NCBI GenBank assembly: GCA_016712505.1
Contig: JADJQY010000011.1
Location: 1-56,741, forward strand
Direction: 5' to 3'
Source of the DNA: Candidatus Eiseniibacteriota bacterium
GTDB lineage: Bacteria; Eisenbacteria; RBG-16-71-46; CAIMUX01
DNA length: 56,741 bases
The notes beneath the pieces were generated by a model that was not told the DNA's origin, searched no databases, and saw only the letters and a list, made by a program, of their open reading frames with translations. Every line of letters starts with the position of its first letter. Position 1 is the stretch's first letter. The position numbers and the translations under genes were made by a program. Positions 48,448 through 56,741 of the stretch are shown here, piece by piece.

Positions 48448-48719
48448 CGCAGGGCGTGCCCGAGTTCGAGGACCGTCTCGGCTGGTGCCGCTCGCAACAC
48501 GGCTGTTAACCAGTTCCCCCCGGAGAGAGAGCCGAAAGAGAGCCCCGCCCCGCTCCACCGATTCGAGACCGTCCCGCGCGCCGCCCCACGCGCGACGACC
48601 GCGAACAGAGAGTCGGAGCCGCGCGCCGAACCCCCAACAAAATCGGCCCGGGGGCGTGAGCCACCGGGGCCTGCGTCAACCGCCCGACTGGCCTGGGGGG
48701 CGGAGTCGGGCAAAATGGC
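48448..48719. other. Spacer between RCC1-type gene and tRNA-Asn
   Basis: No gene, repeat or clear hairpin recognised beyond the promoter of the leftward gene at its left edge. Confidence 0.4.
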
Positions 48720-48790
48720 TCCCCGGGCAGGACTCGAACCTGCAACCCTGCGGTTAACAGCCGCATGCTCTACCATTGAGCTACCGAGGA
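48720..48790 (-). tRNA. tRNA-Asn (GUU)
   Basis: A regular 71-nt cloverleaf: acceptor TCCTCGG/CCGGGGA, D arm GCTC-AATGGTA-GAGC, anticodon arm TGCGG-CTGTTAA-CCGCA (U33, GUU, A37), T arm GCAGG-TTCGAGT-CCTGC, discriminator G. No encoded CCA. It serves as a normal comparison for the odd pair at 43 kb. Confidence 0.93.
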
Positions 48791-48970
48791 ATGGCCGGTT
48801 GGGACCGGCAAAACCGAAGCCGGATAATAGGCAGTGCGACGGGATCTGTCAACCGGGGGCTGGGCTTGTTGCCGAGGGGGCCGGGCGCGGATAGACTCGC
48901 GCGGGCGGGGCCGTTGGGAGCGCCCTGGCGGGGCGAAGCAGCAGAAAGGACCTGATTTGGCGCGGGTGGC

Positions 48971-51425
48971 GTGGGCCGGGCGGGCGACCTGGGGTCGACC
49001 TGGATCGGGATGTGTCTGGCGACGGGACTGCTGGTCGGAGCGTCCGGCTGCGACGACGACTCGGCGGGCGGGGGCGGCGCGGAGAGCGACGCGATCGCGA
49101 ACTGGAAGCCGGGGACGCTGGGGGGCTGGACGTCGGCGACGGCGCCTTCGGGCGAGCGGTGGAATGTCCTCCTCCTCACCTTGGATACCACGCGGGCGGA
49201 CCGGCTGAAGTGCTACGGCTGGACGCAGGAGTCCTCGCCGAACCTGGACGCGATGGCGAGCGAGGGGGTCCTCTTCGAACGGGCACGGGCGGCGACGCCG
49301 GTGACCTTGCCGTCTCACACCTCAATCTTGACGGGGCTCTACCCGTTCCAGCACGGGGTGCGGAACAACGGCACCTATGTGGTCCCGGAGGACGACACGA
49401 CGCTGGCGGAGCTGTTCAAGCAGCAGGGCTACGATACGGGCGCAATCCTGGCGGCCTTTCCGGTGGCGGAGCAGTTCGGCCTGAGCCAGGGCTTCGATCA
49501 CTACGACGACCGGTTCCCGCTCTCGAGCCAGCGCCGGGAGAGCGACACGGCGCAGCGGATCGCGGGCGACGTGACGCGACTTTCGCTGGAATGGATCGAT
49601 GGGCGCGGGGGGAAGCCGTTCTTCCTCTGGGCGCACTTCTTCGATCCGCACTTCCCCCACGCGCCGCCGGAGCCGTTCCGGTCGCGCTTCGCCTCGGATC
49701 CGTACGTGGGCGAGATCGCCTACATGGACGCGGAAATCGGGAACCTGATGGCGGGACTGAAGAGCCGGGGGCTGCTGGAGAAGACGGTGATCCTGGCGAT
49801 CGCGGATCACGGCGAGAGCCTGGGCGAGCACCGGGAAGTCACGCACTCGATCTTCGTCTACAACGCGACCCAGCATGTGCCGTGCATCCTGCGGCTGCCG
49901 AACGGGGGCGCATTCGCGGGGCCGAAGTGGCGGGGACAGCGAGTGGCGGAACTGGTCTCGCACGTCGATGTGATCCCGACCTTGTGGAACGCGGCGGGGC
50001 TGCCGCGGGAGGCGCTGCCGCCGCTCTCGGGACGTAGCCTGCTGCCACTGGTCGATCAGAAGGCGCCGGGGCATGACTGGATCTACGCGGAGACCTTGGT
50101 GCCGGAGCAGGAATACGGCGCGAGCGACCTGCGCGCCCTGGAGACCGAGGCCTGGAAGTTCATCCGGGCGCCGAAGCGCGAACTCTACGACCTGGTGAAG
50201 GACCCGAAGGAACTCTCGAACCTGGAAGCGCGCGAGACGAAGCGCGCGGACGGAATGGCGAAAGACCTGGAGACGCTGCTGCAACTGGAAGCGGGCGGCG
50301 CGCAGGTAACCATGGATCCGGAGACGATCGAGAAACTGCGGAGCCTGGGCTACCTGGCGGGAGCGAGCGCCTCCTCCAAATCATCGGGACCGAAGCCGGA
50401 TCCGAAGGACATGATCTGGGCCTACGAGGCGGTGAACGAGGCGCGGAACCGCGCGGCGGAGCACCAGCCGGAGGCGGCGATCGCGCTCTGCGACTCGGTC
50501 CTGAAGAAGCACCCGGAGGACGGGACAGCGCAGCGAATCCGGGCGTCGTGTCTGATCCGGCTGAATCGCGGTGACGAGGCGGTGGCGGCCTACGACGCGA
50601 TCCTGGCAGCCTGCGGCGGCTGCGCGGATGAGCTGGCGCTGCTGCGGAATCGGGCGATCGCGGCGATGACCGCGAACCAACTGGACGACGCGCTCGCCCG
50701 GACGCGGGCGCTGCTCGAGGCGCATCCGAAGGAGCAGGGGCTGAACCTCCTCCTGGGACAGGTGCTGCAGTCGAAGGGGAGACCTGGCGGGAGCACGAAC
50801 CGCGATCCTGCAGGAGACGACCCTCTTCCCCGGCGACGTGACCGCGATCGTGGCGCTGGCCGATCTGGAGCGGGCGCGGGGAAACATGCGGGCGGCCGAG
50901 GAGACTTACCGGCGAGCCCTGACCCTGAACGCGTTCAACGCGCCGGCGCTGACCAATCTGGCGGAGATCCTGATCGCGAGCGATCGGGCAGTGGCGGCGC
51001 GGGGAATGATCGAGCAAGCACTGGCGGCCGATCCTCTCTATCCGGCGGCGCTTTTCCGGAAGGCGTGGTACCTGGCGAAGGACGGAAACCTCGAACAGGC
51101 GATCCATGTCTACCGGACGGCGCTGGCCCGCGATCCGTTCAACGCGAGCGCGCTGCACAACCTGGGGAACGTCTACCGCAAGATGGGCAACACCAAGCTG
51201 GCGCTCGACGCGTTCCAGGCGGCGGTGAACACGGGCCAGGGATCGATCGAGGCCTACACCAACCTGGGGATCTGCTACGTGGAGCTGGGGCGGCTGGCCG
51301 AGGGGATCACCGTCTGGGAGCAGTGCCTGGAACGGTTCCCGGACTCACACTGGGTGCCGTCGCTCCGCGACAACATCGAGAAGGCAAGGCAACAGATGGG
51401 CGCGAACTCGATGCGACCGCAGTGA
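48971..51425 (+). CDS. Sulfatase-fold lipoprotein with C-terminal TPR repeats (one frameshift)
   Basis: About 815 aa. The N-terminus has a lipobox (LATGLLVGASGCDDD). The alkaline phosphatase/sulfatase fold follows: NVLLLTLDTTRADRLKCYGW (metal Asp pair), VTLPSHTSILTGLYPFQHGV with Thr in place of the Cys/Ser of FGly sulfatases, FFLWAHFFDPHFPHAPP, and ILAIADHGESLGEHREVTHS (late Asp-His metal ligands). From residue about 470, TPR-like repeats run to the end (AALFRKAWYLAKDGNLEQAI, ASALHNLGNVYRKMGNTKLA). A frame change near 50785 splits the TPR region. The start is uncertain: GTG 48971 or ATG 49010. A phospho- or sulfo-ester hydrolase or transferase is likely; the substrate is unknown. Confidence 0.78.
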
Positions 51426-51952
51426 TGCGCCGCGTGGTCCCTCTCTTCACCTTCGCGGCGGGCCTGGCCGCGCTGCTCGCCCTGGCGGCCGGAGTCGGTC
51501 CGGAGGCGGCGCGCGCAGGAGAACGAGGCTCCGCCGCGACGTCTCCCACCGGCCGCCGCGGTCGGACTCTACGCCGGCACGCCATCGGCGACGGGACTCT
51601 TCGTCACCGGGCCGGTCGATGGGTCGATCGGCCTGCGCTTCGGATTCACCGGATGGCCAAACGTCGGGATCCTCTGGACTCCCGGAGTCGAGGTACGCTT
51701 CGCGCAGGAACCAGGCACCTTGGGCACCAGCTCGGCCTTTCTCTTCGGCAATCTCTTCGGCGGCTACCAGAAGGGGCCGAGACGGAAGAGAAGAAGGGGA
51801 TGGAGTTCGGCCTGCGCTACCGCTGGTTCCTCTCCGACGTGCGCGGCTACCGCTGGATCTTCTCCACCGAAGCGGGCGGGCTCTGGAAGTCGCAGGATGC
51901 CGTGCCGATCCGCCCCTCGATCCGCTTCGCCTGGCTGCTCGCGACACGATGA
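51425..51952 (+). CDS. Exported barrel-like protein (frameshifted)
   Basis: The ATG at 51425 overlaps the TGA of the sulfatase-type gene (TGATG), so the two are coupled. A signal peptide (PLFTFAAGLAALLALAAGVG) is followed, in a second frame, by short strands with alternating aromatic and small residues (AAVGLYAGTPSATGLFVTGP, SIGLRFGFTGWPNVGILWTP, SSAFLFGNLFGGYQKG), then in the first frame FGLRYRWFLSDVRGYRWIFS and IRPSIRFAWLLATR. This pattern suits a small outer-membrane beta barrel. Frame changes lie near 51515 and 51785. About 175 aa. Confidence 0.55.
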   Translation: MRRVVPLFTFAAGLAALLALAAGVGPEAARAGERGSAATSPTGRRGRTLRRHAIGDGTLRHRAGRWVDRPALRIHRMAKRRDPLDSRSRGTLRAGTRHLGHQLGLSLRQSLRRLPEGAETEEKKGMEFGLRYRWFLSDVRGYRWIFSTEAGGLWKSQDAVPIRPSIRFAWLLATR

Positions 51953-52018
51953 TCCGGCAGCGCCGCGACTCGATGATCCTGAAGTGCCGCGGGTCTCTGG
52001 ACCGGGGCTAGGCCACCG

Positions 52019-53456
52019 GTGAGAGCCGGCGGTCAGAGGCGAGGGTGGACCACGCCGGGCCGAGCGTGGCAGGTGCTGTTCTGGGGCGCTCAGATCGCGG
52101 CCTTCATCGGCGGTCGCGATCGTGATGCTCGGCGAGCCGGCGCGCTGCTTGAGCGACGACTCACTCGAGTACCTGGGCCTGGCGCGCACCCTGAGCCTGG
52201 AACAGCGGTTTCTCCCACTACCACCCGGGTCTGCCGGAACTCTACCGCACGCCAGTCTATCCCCTCTGGCTCTCCTGGCTCGGGCCTGGGAATCGCTCGG
52301 CGCCCTGCGACTGCTCCTCGTCTCCCAGATCGCCATGGGACTCCCGGCGCGGCGGTGGCGATCGCGCCGACGGCCCGCGCGGCGGGCGGCCGCGACTGCT
52401 GGTGGACGGGTGGGCTCTACCTCGCCTCCCCCGTCGTGCTGGTCAACACCCTCACCATCGGGACCGAGCCGCTGTTCGTCTTGCTGGGTTCTCTCGGCGC
52501 GTTCCTTCTCGTCCGCGGCCTTCGCGGCGACTCGTGGCGCGCCATGGCGGGCTCGGGGCTCTTCGTCGGGCTCGCCTGTCTCGCCCGGCCGATCGGCGTG
52601 GTCCTGGTGGTGCCTGGGATCGCGGCCTGCCTGGGTGCCTCCTCCGCCGGACGCCCTTGCGTCGGCTGGCGATCGCGTGGGTAATCGCGGCATGCCTCCT
52701 CCGGGGCTCTGGTCGGTGCGGAACGGGGTCGTCGGCGGCTTCTGGGGGCCGTCGCGGACCTTGATCTCGTTCCCGAGCTCGGTCCTGGGGAGTCAGTACC
52801 TGGAGCACGGCACGGAACCGATGAAGACCTCGGCGTACGACGCGGAGGGGCTGGAGGCCGGCGTACGCGATCTCTCGGCGCAGTGGCGCGGCACCCCTCT
52901 GCGCGCACTCCGCACGGTCGTGGTCGGTTCGGCGCGCACCCCTTCTCGGTCCGGGTGAGTGGACTCTCAGGCGCGCCCTCCTGGGAGAGGTCGGGTTCCG
53001 CGATCCGCACGAAGCAACCGCGGTCTACATGATCGATGCGACCGGCCCAATGCTGCGCTTCTTCGAGACTCCGGGCGCGGCACCCGGCGCGGCACCACGT
53101 ACGTCGGCGGGCGCGACGTCGCGCGGGCGGAGCGCGGCCTGCTGGGCGCTCCTCGTCTGGAGCGTGGCTGCCATGGGGATCGTCTACCTGCGCGCGCGCG
53201 CGGGCTCTGGGGCTGCGAGCGCCGCGGGGCCGCGGGGCCGCAGGGGCGGGCGGTGCGGGCGCAGCAGGCGCTGCTGGCACCGGACAGCGCGGCCGCTTCC
53301 GCCTGCTCTGGCTTGCCGCGGCGGTCGGCCTCACCCTGGCCAGCGCAGGATTCCTCTCCAACAGCCGCTTCCGGCTGCCGGTCCTCCCCTTTCTGCTGCT
53401 ACTCGGCAAAGGACACACCGAACCGCAGGAGCGACCGACGGCGGCGGGAGCAGTGA
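52019..53456 (+). CDS. Membrane glycosyltransferase, GT39/ArnT-like (frameshifted)
   Basis: A polytopic inner-membrane protein. The start MRAGGQRRGWTTPGRAWQVL leads to a first membrane segment. A loop with LSDDSLEYLGLARTLSLEQR then, in another frame, YHPGLPELYRTPVYPLWLSW carries the Asp and 'R-T-P-x-Y-P' typical of undecaprenyl/dolichyl-phosphate-sugar transferases. Hydrophobic segments follow (LYLASPVVLVNTLTIGTEPL, FVLLGSLGAFLLVRGL, LFVGLACLARPIGVVLVVPG), and near the end SNSRFRLPVLPFLLLL, typical of the last periplasmic motif. At least four frame changes occur. The end is approximate. Confidence 0.62.
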
Positions 53457-53578
53457 CCGGGTGGAGGGGTGGGCGGAGTGCGCGGTGGTGGCGGGGTGGC
53501 GGAGTGGCGGAGTGGCGGCGTGGCGGCGTGGCGGGGGTGGCGAGGTGGGGTGGCGCTCGTCTGGAAGTTTGTGTGGTT
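53457..53578 (+). repeat. GTGGCGG-type simple-sequence tract
   Basis: Runs of GGCGGAGTGGCGGAGTGGCG, then GGCGTGGCGGCGTGGCGG, with an 8-9 base periodicity. Low complexity, no gene. Confidence 0.6.
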
Positions 53579-53631
53579 TGTCCATCGTGCTGGACGGATG
53601 TGTCCAACACGATGGACACGCACCGTTTTTT
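53579..53631 (+). terminator. Two-tier hairpin followed by a T-run
   Basis: TGTCCATCGTG (53579-53589) pairs perfectly with CACGATGGACA (53608-53618). Inside it TGGAC (53591-53595) pairs with GTCCA (53602-53606) around GGATGT. A T-run begins six bases after the stem, within CACCGTTTTTTTCG. It lies between a rightward gene and a convergent leftward gene, so a terminator is the simplest reading. Confidence 0.55.
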
Positions 53632-53687
53632 TCGACCGGCGGCGCCCCCTCGCCTGGAACGCGGGGAGCGCCTGCCGAGGAACTCCC

Positions 53688-55847
53688 CTAGCTCTTCTGG
53701 AACTGAGCCGCCCTCCGCTCGAGCAACGCCGAGAGTCCCTCTTTCGCGTCGGGGTGACGGAACGTCGCCTCCATCGCCCCTCGAGTTCGAGCGCGAGCCC
53801 CTGCTCCAGCGGGAGCGCCGCGCCGGCGTCGATCAGCCGCTGGGCGACCCGCAGCGCTGCGAACGATCGCTTCCGGAGCTGGGCGATCGTCTTCTCCGCC
53901 TCGGCGACCGCGACCGGGTTTGCACCGCCGCCGGGCAAGGAGCCGGTCACCGGTGCCCCGAGCCCGAGCCGGTGCCGGGCTAGCGCCGAGGTCGGGTGCG
54001 CCGGTGAGGAGAGGTCTCGAGCGGCTGCTGGTCGAAGAAGGCGGCGGTGAGTGCGAGGCCCTGCTCCCCCTGGGCGGCGTCGCTCACGCCGGGGCGGGCG
54101 GGACCTTGGCGGTCGACCTTCCCGGCATCGACGGCAGCGATGACGCGGCCCCGAGCTCGGCGTGCGGCACCACGCGGTCGACCAGGCCGATCTTCTCGGC
54201 GGTGCGCATGTCGACCATCCGGCCGGTGTAGCCAACCAGCGAGTGAGGGCGACACCGATCCGGCGGCTGGTGCGCCTGGGTTCCCCCGAGGCCGGGGGAA
54301 GATCCCGATCCCAGTCTCGGGGAATGCGACCGTGGCCTTGTCGGTCGCGACGATCCAGTCAGAAGAGCGCGGGATTTCGAGACCACCCCAGGGCGAGGCC
54401 GTCGAGACGACAGACCCACCGGCTTGCCGCAGCTCTCGAGTCAACGGCACAGAGCTTCTGCCCATCCTCGGCGAATCGCTGGATGTCGGCGAAGGATCCC
54501 CTCTCGATGTTCTTCACGAAGACGATGTCGGCCCCGGCGACAAACGCCTTCCCCGCTCCGGCCAGAACGATGCCGCGCACGGCGAGGTCGGTGATCGCGG
54601 ACTCGGACCTTCTGTGAAAGCTGCCGCATCACCTCGGATTGAGGCGTTCGTAGCGTCAGGCCGATTGAAGGTGAAGCGTAAGCGATCCCGCCCCTTGGTC
54701 TCCAGAGACAGGACGAGTTCGATCGGGAAGAGTGCCCACCTTCACCTGCTCGCGCATGAGGTCAGGCGAGGAAGGCCGTAGCGCTGCTCGAGGGCGCGCG
54801 TGATGCCGAAGGCCTCGTTGAGGCCGACGCGGTTCATCATCTCGAAGGGACCCTTGGCCCAGCGGGGAGACCGACGCGGGCGCCGATGTCGGTGTCCTCG
54901 ATCGTGCCGACCCGCTCGCTCACCAACTGGGTAGCGACGTGGAAGACGACCCCGAGCAGCCGCTCGAAAGCCCGTCCAGTGAACCTCTCCCGCCGCGGCG
55001 CTCGCCCACGAGGTCAATTGCGATGCCGATTTGAGTACTCGCGGATCTTGCCCGAGGGGCGTAGAGAAAAACGCCGAGTCGCTTCTCGAGGATGTGGCTG
55101 CGGCGTGATAGCCGATGGGGATGCCGGTCGGGTTCATCAACTGGAACGGCCCCATGCCGATCTTGAAGGCCTCGGATCGCGGCCTGCTCGATCGTGAGGA
55201 CCATCGGCGATCCTCTTCCAGCAACCGCGCACGCGCGCACGCCTCATTGATCAGGGGGACGAAGAAACGGTTCACGATGAAGCCGGCCTGATCGGCGCTC
55301 CCGGATGGGGTCTTGCCGATCCGCTCCTGGAACGTGACCAGACCGCGGCAAAAGACGCCATCAGGCGTCTCGGGCCCAGGGATTACCTCGACCAGGCGAT
55401 TCTTCGCCGGATGGTTGAAGTAGTGCAGCCCGACGATCCGGCCGGGGGGTTCGCGATCCCCTCGGTGAGGTCACCGGACGTAGAACGACGGAGTGTTCGT
55501 TCCGATCACCGCATCGTTCCGCATCACCTGGGCGAGGCGGGCGAAGACGCCGCCTTCACCTCGAGATCCTCGAAGACCGCCTCGACGGCGGGGCCGACCT
55601 CGGCGAGGCCGGCGACGTCGGCGGTCAGGTGATCCGCCCCTGAATCGCGGCAGCCTGCTCCAACTTGTAGATGCGCCGCTCGACCGCCTCCTTGAGCGTG
55701 CTCTCGATGCGCGCGAACCCCGGTCGAGGGGAGGCCTGGTCGAGGTCGAGGAGCACGACGGGAAACCCCTCGGCCGCGTACTTCTAGACGTCCGCCCAGG
55801 CCCATGTTACCGGCCCCGATCACCGCGATGGTCCGAATCTCGTTCAT
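53688..55847 (-). CDS. 3-hydroxyacyl-CoA dehydrogenase/enoyl-CoA hydratase fusion (frameshifted)
   Basis: A fatty-acid beta-oxidation enzyme with both activities in one chain, dehydrogenase first. NAD-binding start: MNEIRTIAVIGAGNMG. Dehydrogenase C-domain: FIVNRFFVPLINEACARARL, AFKIGMGPFQLMNPTGIPIG and KGPFEMMNRVGLNEAFGITR. The link EQRYGLPRL leads to the crotonase half: GKAFVAGADIVFVKNIERGS, VCRLDGLALGW, SSDWIVATDKATVAFPETGI, and the C-terminal HPDAKEGLSALLERRAAQF. This order (HCDH then ECH) is known in archaeal-like and some bacterial fusions. About 720 codons. Many frame changes; no large loss evident. Confidence 0.75.
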
Positions 55848-55958
55848 TCCGTGCTTCCCCTTCCCCGCCGCGCCAGCCGGCGCGCCGACAGTGCATTCCG
55901 AAATCCCGCGCGCACGCGAACGTTGGGCGTCGCGCGCTCCGGATTTTATTCTGAGTGT

Positions 55959-56741
55959 TCACTCCGGCCCGTCCGCCGACATCCGCGGCCGCCGCGCCGC
56001 CAGGAGCAGCGAACCAAGCGTGCGCCGCCCGCCGAGGGCATGACTGCGATCGCCTCCCGGGCAACTCGACCACTCCCTGCGTCCTCGCCCAGATGGGCGC
56101 GGGCGCACGCGAAAATGGGCGCTCCAGACGCTCTCGGGCATCAGACAGCTCCAGCCGACCTCGAAGTCGAGCGCCTCGAGCAGCAAACGAAGTCCGTTCT
56201 CCGTCTCGTAACCGTAGGGACCGTGTTCAATTTTCGCCCACCAACGGCGAGGGCGCGTTCGTCGAAGCTCGTACGGCCTCCCTCTTCGTCGCGCCCGCGC
56301 TCGAGCGTAGTCAGGCACCTCCAGGTCAGGCGCGGAGTCGAGATGAATCGGCTCGCAGAGCAACTAGCACCCCCGCCGGGCTTCAGGTGAAAGCGCAGTC
56401 GCTCCAGCGCGGGGGACGCGCCCGAGGCGAGGAGAGCGCCCCGCCGAGGCCAGGACCAGGTCGAAGTGTGCGGTCTGGAGCTCGAGATGCCGCGGGTCCG
56501 ATCTGCCGGAACTGGATTCCCGCTCCTCCAGGCCGAGGTCTCGCGCGCGCACTGTCACGCCACCGCCAGGAGATCGGCGCGCGCGTCGACTCGACGCGAA
56601 GTGCAGCGGGAGCTGAACTAACGAGCAAGCGACGCGGTCCCCTCGGCTGGCAAAGGTCGAGCACGTCCGCCTCCGGGGCAAGTCGAGGCCCGCGGACCAG
56701 AAGTGAGCAGGAGTTCCTGGGACATCGGTCCGCGAAACGGA
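55959..56741 (-). CDS. SAM-dependent methyltransferase, partial at contig edge (frameshifted)
   Basis: Leftward pieces fit a class I methyltransferase: ADVLDLCQPRG-like motif I, SDPRHLELQTAHFDLVLASA (motif III-IV strand), then EPIHLDSAPDLEVPDYARAR and GPYGYETENGLRLLLEALDF toward the C-terminus. The N-terminus runs off the window. No substrate hint. Confidence 0.5.

Overview
The window is GC-rich DNA from an uncultured-type bacterium. Several exported proteins end in a FlgD-like Ig domain with the pattern 'GRLVRT...WDGR...VPAGVY', and there is an ECF sigma factor next to a kinase-TPR protein, FG-GAP and RCC1 propellers, and class-I-type Cys-rich repeats. Together these point to the FCB side of the tree, most like Candidatus Eisenbacteria (inference, moderate confidence). 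Many genes are broken by single-base frame changes. These are densest at 1-15 kb and 51-57 kb and sparser at 32-48 kb, which looks more like uneven consensus quality than real decay, so I call such genes CDS with frameshifts. I reserve 'pseudogene' for genes that have lost sequence.

Layout. 0-2.1 kb: an aldo/keto reductase divergent from an AraC-type regulator. 2.2-7.6 kb: a secreted M28 peptidase and an FG-GAP-type protein, both with sorting domains. 7.7-11 kb: ECF sigma factor and Ser/Thr kinase-TPR, transcribed leftward. 11.2-12.9 kb: a lipoprotein. 13-14.4 kb: a compact operon of a 41-aa ORF, a small domain protein and a T5orf172/MUG113-type GIY-YIG protein. 14.7-18 kb: NucS-like nuclease, Fic protein, a PldA fragment and a MazF-type toxin-antitoxin pair. 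18.2-22.9 kb: a SEC-C protein and a coupled pair of unknown genes. 23-27.7 kb: remnants of AbiEi and AlbA-type genes, a DUF2075-like nuclease-helicase and an outer-membrane phospholipase A. 28.2-31.9 kb: two insertion sequences side by side (IS21 family, and an IS1202/ISNCY-like element with an 18-bp target duplication).

32-42.3 kb is the most interesting part: a tightly packed leftward operon hsdR-hsdM-hsdS-X-PLD-HNH. It is a type I restriction-modification system with an unrecognised 545-aa protein, a two-motif phospholipase-D-type protein of about 780 aa, and an HNH protein, joined by overlaps or gaps of at most 24 bases. It lies between the insertion sequences and two odd tRNA genes, and a decapitated SNF2-type helicase start lies just upstream. 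43-45.1 kb: a winged-helix protein, a repeat-bearing non-coding stretch and a tyrosine recombinase that has lost its catalytic end. 45.1-48.4 kb: a LEM3-type GIY-YIG protein fused to the same domain found alone at 14 kb, then two exported proteins. 48.7-57 kb: tRNA-Asn, a sulfatase-fold/TPR lipoprotein, a barrel-like protein, a GT39-like membrane glycosyltransferase, a fused hydroxyacyl-CoA dehydrogenase/enoyl-CoA hydratase and a partial methyltransferase.

The middle of the window (13-45 kb) is an accessory region rich in defence, toxin and mobile genes; the two flanks look like ordinary chromosome.
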